NCBI GenBank assembly: GCA_964405335.1
Contig: CAYONP010000001.1
Coordinates: 58,222-122,221, forward strand
DNA from: CAYONP01 sp964405335
GTDB lineage: Bacteria; Armatimonadota; UBA10988
Direction of reading: 5' to 3'
Length of the DNA stretch: 64,000 bases
Each line of letters starts with the position of its first letter. The first letter of the stretch is position 1. Below are positions 61,802-64,000 of this stretch, piece after piece. The notes under the pieces are model-generated. The model searched no databases. It saw only the letters and a list, made by a program, of their open reading frames with translations, and was not told the origin of the DNA. A program made the position numbers and the translations under genes.

Positions 61802-62590
61802 TCACCGGCGGTAGAACACGCTGCACGGCACGAAGGTCCACCGGCCGTGGCGTCGGTAGGGCACCTCGGGGGGCTTGGGGTCGCCGTCGGCGTAGATGTC
61901 GCCGGGGAAGGCGCCGCTGGTCATCGAGAGGCCCCAGTCGGGCAGGTCCTTTACTCGAGACGGCTTTCCGAGGTGGTCGTAGGCGGCCACGGTCCTCCCG
62001 GTCGGGCGGAATCCTCCGTCAAAGGCAGGCTGGAGACACACTCCTTGACGGGAGATGGCTATTGAGGTGCCATCGGACCAAGTCCAGCTCTGACGTGGCG
62101 GCGTGTAGCCCCACTCGGGCGCGAGGCTCCAGCCGGTAGACGGAATCACCGGCAGATACTCGGGCACCAGCGATTCCAGCTGCGCTGGGGCCTCACCGTG
62201 GCGGGCTGCGTATCGCTCGATGGCGTCGATCAGCGTCGCAGATCGGCGGTCAAGGCGATCCAGAACGACGAGCTCAAAGAGCGGTAGTGACGCGCGCGCG
62301 AGGACGAACTGGCTACACACCACAAGGACGACGAGGATACCACGACGGAAGCGGATCCGGCTCACACACCGCGCGAGTCGCAGCGCCGTCAGGAACAGCA
62401 GGCATGTCAGCGCCAGCCAGACCTCGTCGTGGGGCCCAGTTGCTGCGCAGCGCGCGATGAACGCTACAGATTGCCAGGCTTCGCCACCCGGCAATGGGGA
62501 GTGCAACCAGGCGATGATCAGAATCGGCGTCCAGGGAAGCAGGACGAGCAGCAGGAGCAGCGACCAAGTCCAGTACCACGGCGAGCGCAC
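61802..62590 (-). CDS. Membrane protein of lower GC, unknown
   Basis: The 262-residue protein has three predicted membrane segments in its first half (WYWTWSLLLLLVLLPWTPIL, VWLALTCLLFLTALRLA, GILVVLVVCSQFVLA), then a soluble domain resembling periplasmic proteins with repeated Pro/Trp/Gly (STGWSLAPEWGYTPPRQSW, DWGLSMTSGAFPGDIYADG). Base composition is visibly less GC-biased than the neighbouring genes, and codon use is more even, which may indicate acquisition or relaxed selection. The GTG start at 62590 has no ribosome site. No family is recognised. Confidence 0.6.
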   Translation of the reverse strand: MRSPWYWTWSLLLLLVLLPWTPILIIAWLHSPLPGGEAWQSVAFIARCAATGPHDEVWLALTCLLFLTALRLARCVSRIRFRRGILVVLVVCSQFVLARASLPLFELVVLDRLDRRSATLIDAIERYAARHGEAPAQLESLVPEYLPVIPSTGWSLAPEWGYTPPRQSWTWSDGTSIAISRQGVCLQPAFDGGFRPTGRTVAAYDHLGKPSRVKDLPDWGLSMTSGAFPGDIYADGDPKPPEVPYRRHGRWTFVPCSVFYRR

Positions 62591-62690
62591 GCCGAATGAA
62601 GCACCAGGTCCTGCTGTTTCCTTGCAGCGTCGTATGGCGATGCCACCTACTGACCGTCCATTTCCCCCATACCGCGCGGCCGAAACCGGT

Positions 62691-63491
62691 TTACATCGGA
62701 ATGCTCAGCCCCCGGTTGCCCGGCTTCGCCCGGTACTCGTCCAGCGCGTGCCGGCAGGGGCAGTCGGGCAGTTCGATGGTCTCGATCAGATCGTTGATCA
62801 GCCGCCGCAGGTCGGCCGCGCGGGCGGCCATCATCTCCTCCACCTCGCCGTGGCTCAGCGGCGTGCCGGTCACGCCGGCGGCATGGTTGGTGGCCACGGC
62901 GACCGTGGCGTAGCAGATCTCCGCCTCGCGGGCGAGCACCGCCTCGGGAAGGTTGGTCATGCCCACCAGGTCGGCGCCCCAGCCGCGATAGCAGCGGATC
63001 TCGGCCGGAGACTCGAACCGCGGCCCGCTGGTACACAGATAGACCGCCTCGGGCGCCAGGCTCAGCCCGCAGCGGCCGGCGCTGGCGGTCAGTGCCGCGC
63101 GCACGCCGGGGCAATAGGGCGTGCTCACGTCGACGTGGATCACCTTGTCGTCGAAAAAGGTCCGTGGCCGGCCGTCGGTCAGGTCGATGAAATCGCTGAC
63201 CAGCGCCAGGCTGCCCGGCGCGAGGTCGGGGTTGAGCGTGCCGACGGCCGAGGTGGTGACCAGCACCTCGGTCCCGAGCGCCTTCATCGCGGCGATGTTG
63301 GCGCGGTAGTTGACCTGGTGCGGCGGCGACTCGTGGTGCCCACCGTGCCGCGGCATGAAGGCCAGTTTGTGCGCCCCCCGCTGGCCGACCTTGACCTCGA
63401 CCTGCCCGAAGCCGGTGCGCACGAAGTGGGTGCGCAGACCCAGGTCGGGCAGCTCGCTGAGCCCGGTGCCGCCGATGAAGCCGAGGTTCAT
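62691..63491 (-). CDS. MTAP/PNP-family nucleoside phosphorylase
   Basis: The 266-residue protein is a PNP/MTAP-type phosphorylase. Family blocks are GFIGGTGLSELP at the start, MPRHGGHHESPPHQVNYRANI near residue 46 (given by position because of length: residues ~46-66), a TSAVGTLNPDL motif, YLCTSGPRFESPAEI, GADLVGMTNLPEAVLAREA and a NHAAGV segment. The His/Ser/Pro pattern suits 6-oxopurine or methylthioadenosine phosphorylases. The start overlaps the mqnA stop (ATGA) and follows GAGGAGGG, so it may act on futalosine or aminofutalosine in menaquinone synthesis. Confidence 0.9.
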   Translation of the reverse strand: MNLGFIGGTGLSELPDLGLRTHFVRTGFGQVEVKVGQRGAHKLAFMPRHGGHHESPPHQVNYRANIAAMKALGTEVLVTTSAVGTLNPDLAPGSLALVSDFIDLTDGRPRTFFDDKVIHVDVSTPYCPGVRAALTASAGRCGLSLAPEAVYLCTSGPRFESPAEIRCYRGWGADLVGMTNLPEAVLAREAEICYATVAVATNHAAGVTGTPLSHGEVEEMMAARAADLRRLINDLIETIELPDCPCRHALDEYRAKPGNRGLSIPM

Positions 63492-64000
63492 GGACCTTCC
63501 CTCCTCGCTGCCAACTCGCCCGCCAGCGCGGCGAAGCGCGCCAGGCCGGCCTCTTCGCGCGGGCCGAAGTCGTAGCGCATGACCTGCGTCAGGTAGTGCC
63601 GGCAGACGTCGGATTCGAGCCCCAGACGGGCCGATTCCTCCGCGCAGATTCGGTCCATCGCCGCCGCCGAGAGCCGCCGCGATGCAAGTAACCGATCGAC
63701 CAGCGCGGTGTGGTCGGCCTCGGGCCGGGCGATCCAGGCGGCAAAGACGAACGGCAGGCCGGTCCATTCGCGCCATTCGCGGCCCAGGTCGAGCACGTCG
63801 TAGGGACCCGGCGCGGCGCCGTTGCGGATGTACTGGCTCAGGCCCGGATCGCCGATCAACAGCGCCGCGTCGGCCACCGACAGCATGGCGCCGAGGTCGG
63901 GCGGGTGGTCGATGTACCGCGGCCGGCGGCCGTGGCGCTGCTCGAGCAGGATGCGGGTCAGCACCACCGAGGTCAGGCTGCTGGTGTCGAGCGCCACGCT
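63488..64000 (-). CDS. mqnA: Chorismate dehydratase MqnA, C-terminal part (start outside window)
   Basis: MqnA dehydrates chorismate to 3-enolpyruvylbenzoate, the entry step of the futalosine route to menaquinone. Only the last ~170 residues are present, because the frame is open to the window edge. Conserved features are SVALDTSSLTSVVLTRILL, LLIGDPGLSQY and DLGREWREWTGLPFVFAAWI, all typical of the MqnA/MqnD fold and of MqnA in particular. The gene reads leftward and its stop overlaps the phosphorylase start by four bases. Confidence 0.9.
   Translation of the reverse strand, partial: SVALDTSSLTSVVLTRILLEQRHGRRPRYIDHPPDLGAMLSVADAALLIGDPGLSQYIRNGAAPGPYDVLDLGREWREWTGLPFVFAAWIARPEADHTALVDRLLASRRLSAAAMDRICAEESARLGLESDVCRHYLTQVMRYDFGPREEAGLARFAALAGELAARREGP

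Overview
The window is GC-rich chromosomal DNA, packed with genes on both strands, from a diderm-type bacterium. Evidence for an outer envelope is a lipobox on a secreted acylase, an OmpA-type peptidoglycan-binding domain, a LolA-like domain and a peptidoglycan hydrolase of the DUF1343/NamZ family. Several gene types are frequent in poorly cultured lineages such as Armatimonadota, Sumerlaeota, Hydrogenedentota and Planctomycetota: DUF4432, many Gfo/Idh/MocA oxidoreductases, a Tricorn-like protease, a GldA/F/G-DUF4340 cluster and the futalosine menaquinone route. I cannot name the phylum with confidence. No tRNA, rRNA, CRISPR array, transposase or phage gene was seen.

Layout. 1-7.5 kb: end of a hybrid histidine kinase with a stand-alone HPt protein, a PocR/GAF histidine kinase translationally coupled to argC, and membrane proteins of unknown role. 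7.5-11.7 kb: glnD (nitrogen signalling) and rimO (ribosomal protein S12 methylthiolation). 11.7-13.9 kb: a compact stressosome module in the order rsbS-rsbT-rsbX-rsbR. 13.9-18.1 kb: large membrane proteins and an ACT-domain protein. 18.1-26.8 kb: an ABC exporter of the GldA/F/G type with a DUF4340 protein, an unknown anchored protein, an inositol-monophosphatase-family enzyme and a small membrane protein, preceded by what looks like a leader attenuator.

26.8-38.5 kb: sugar-type oxidoreductases, a secreted Tricorn-like protease, two consecutive thioredoxin-fold proteins, DUF4432, another Gfo/Idh/MocA protein and a chaperone-like/pspA pair behind a strong sigma-70-type promoter. 38.5-40.4 kb: a block of hairpin-forming repeats that supplies the stop codon of a DUF1343/NamZ gene, which has a long structured upstream region. 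41.0-43.4 kb: two near-duplicate flagellins, each with a matching sigma-28-type promoter and a hairpin behind it.

44.5-51.4 kb: a seven-gene minus-strand operon (dehydrogenase, moaD, moaE, DUF362, endonuclease IV, M20 amidohydrolase, penicillin-acylase-family enzyme). 51.5-55.9 kb: a taurine/nitrate-type ABC system whose substrate-binding protein is fused to an OmpA domain, with a coiled-coil membrane partner. 57-60.9 kb: larE, the FeS and FAD subunits of a molybdenum hydroxylase without its large subunit, and two nucleotide-sugar-type reductases. 62.7-64 kb: a nucleoside phosphorylase overlapping mqnA, which runs off the window.

The least ordinary items are the anchored SBP-OmpA transporter operon, the stressosome module with no sigma-B partner genes, the apparent attenuator before the exporter operon, the repeat block ending namZ, and the paired sigma-28 promoters. 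Functional calls rest on motifs read by eye. No similarity search was run.
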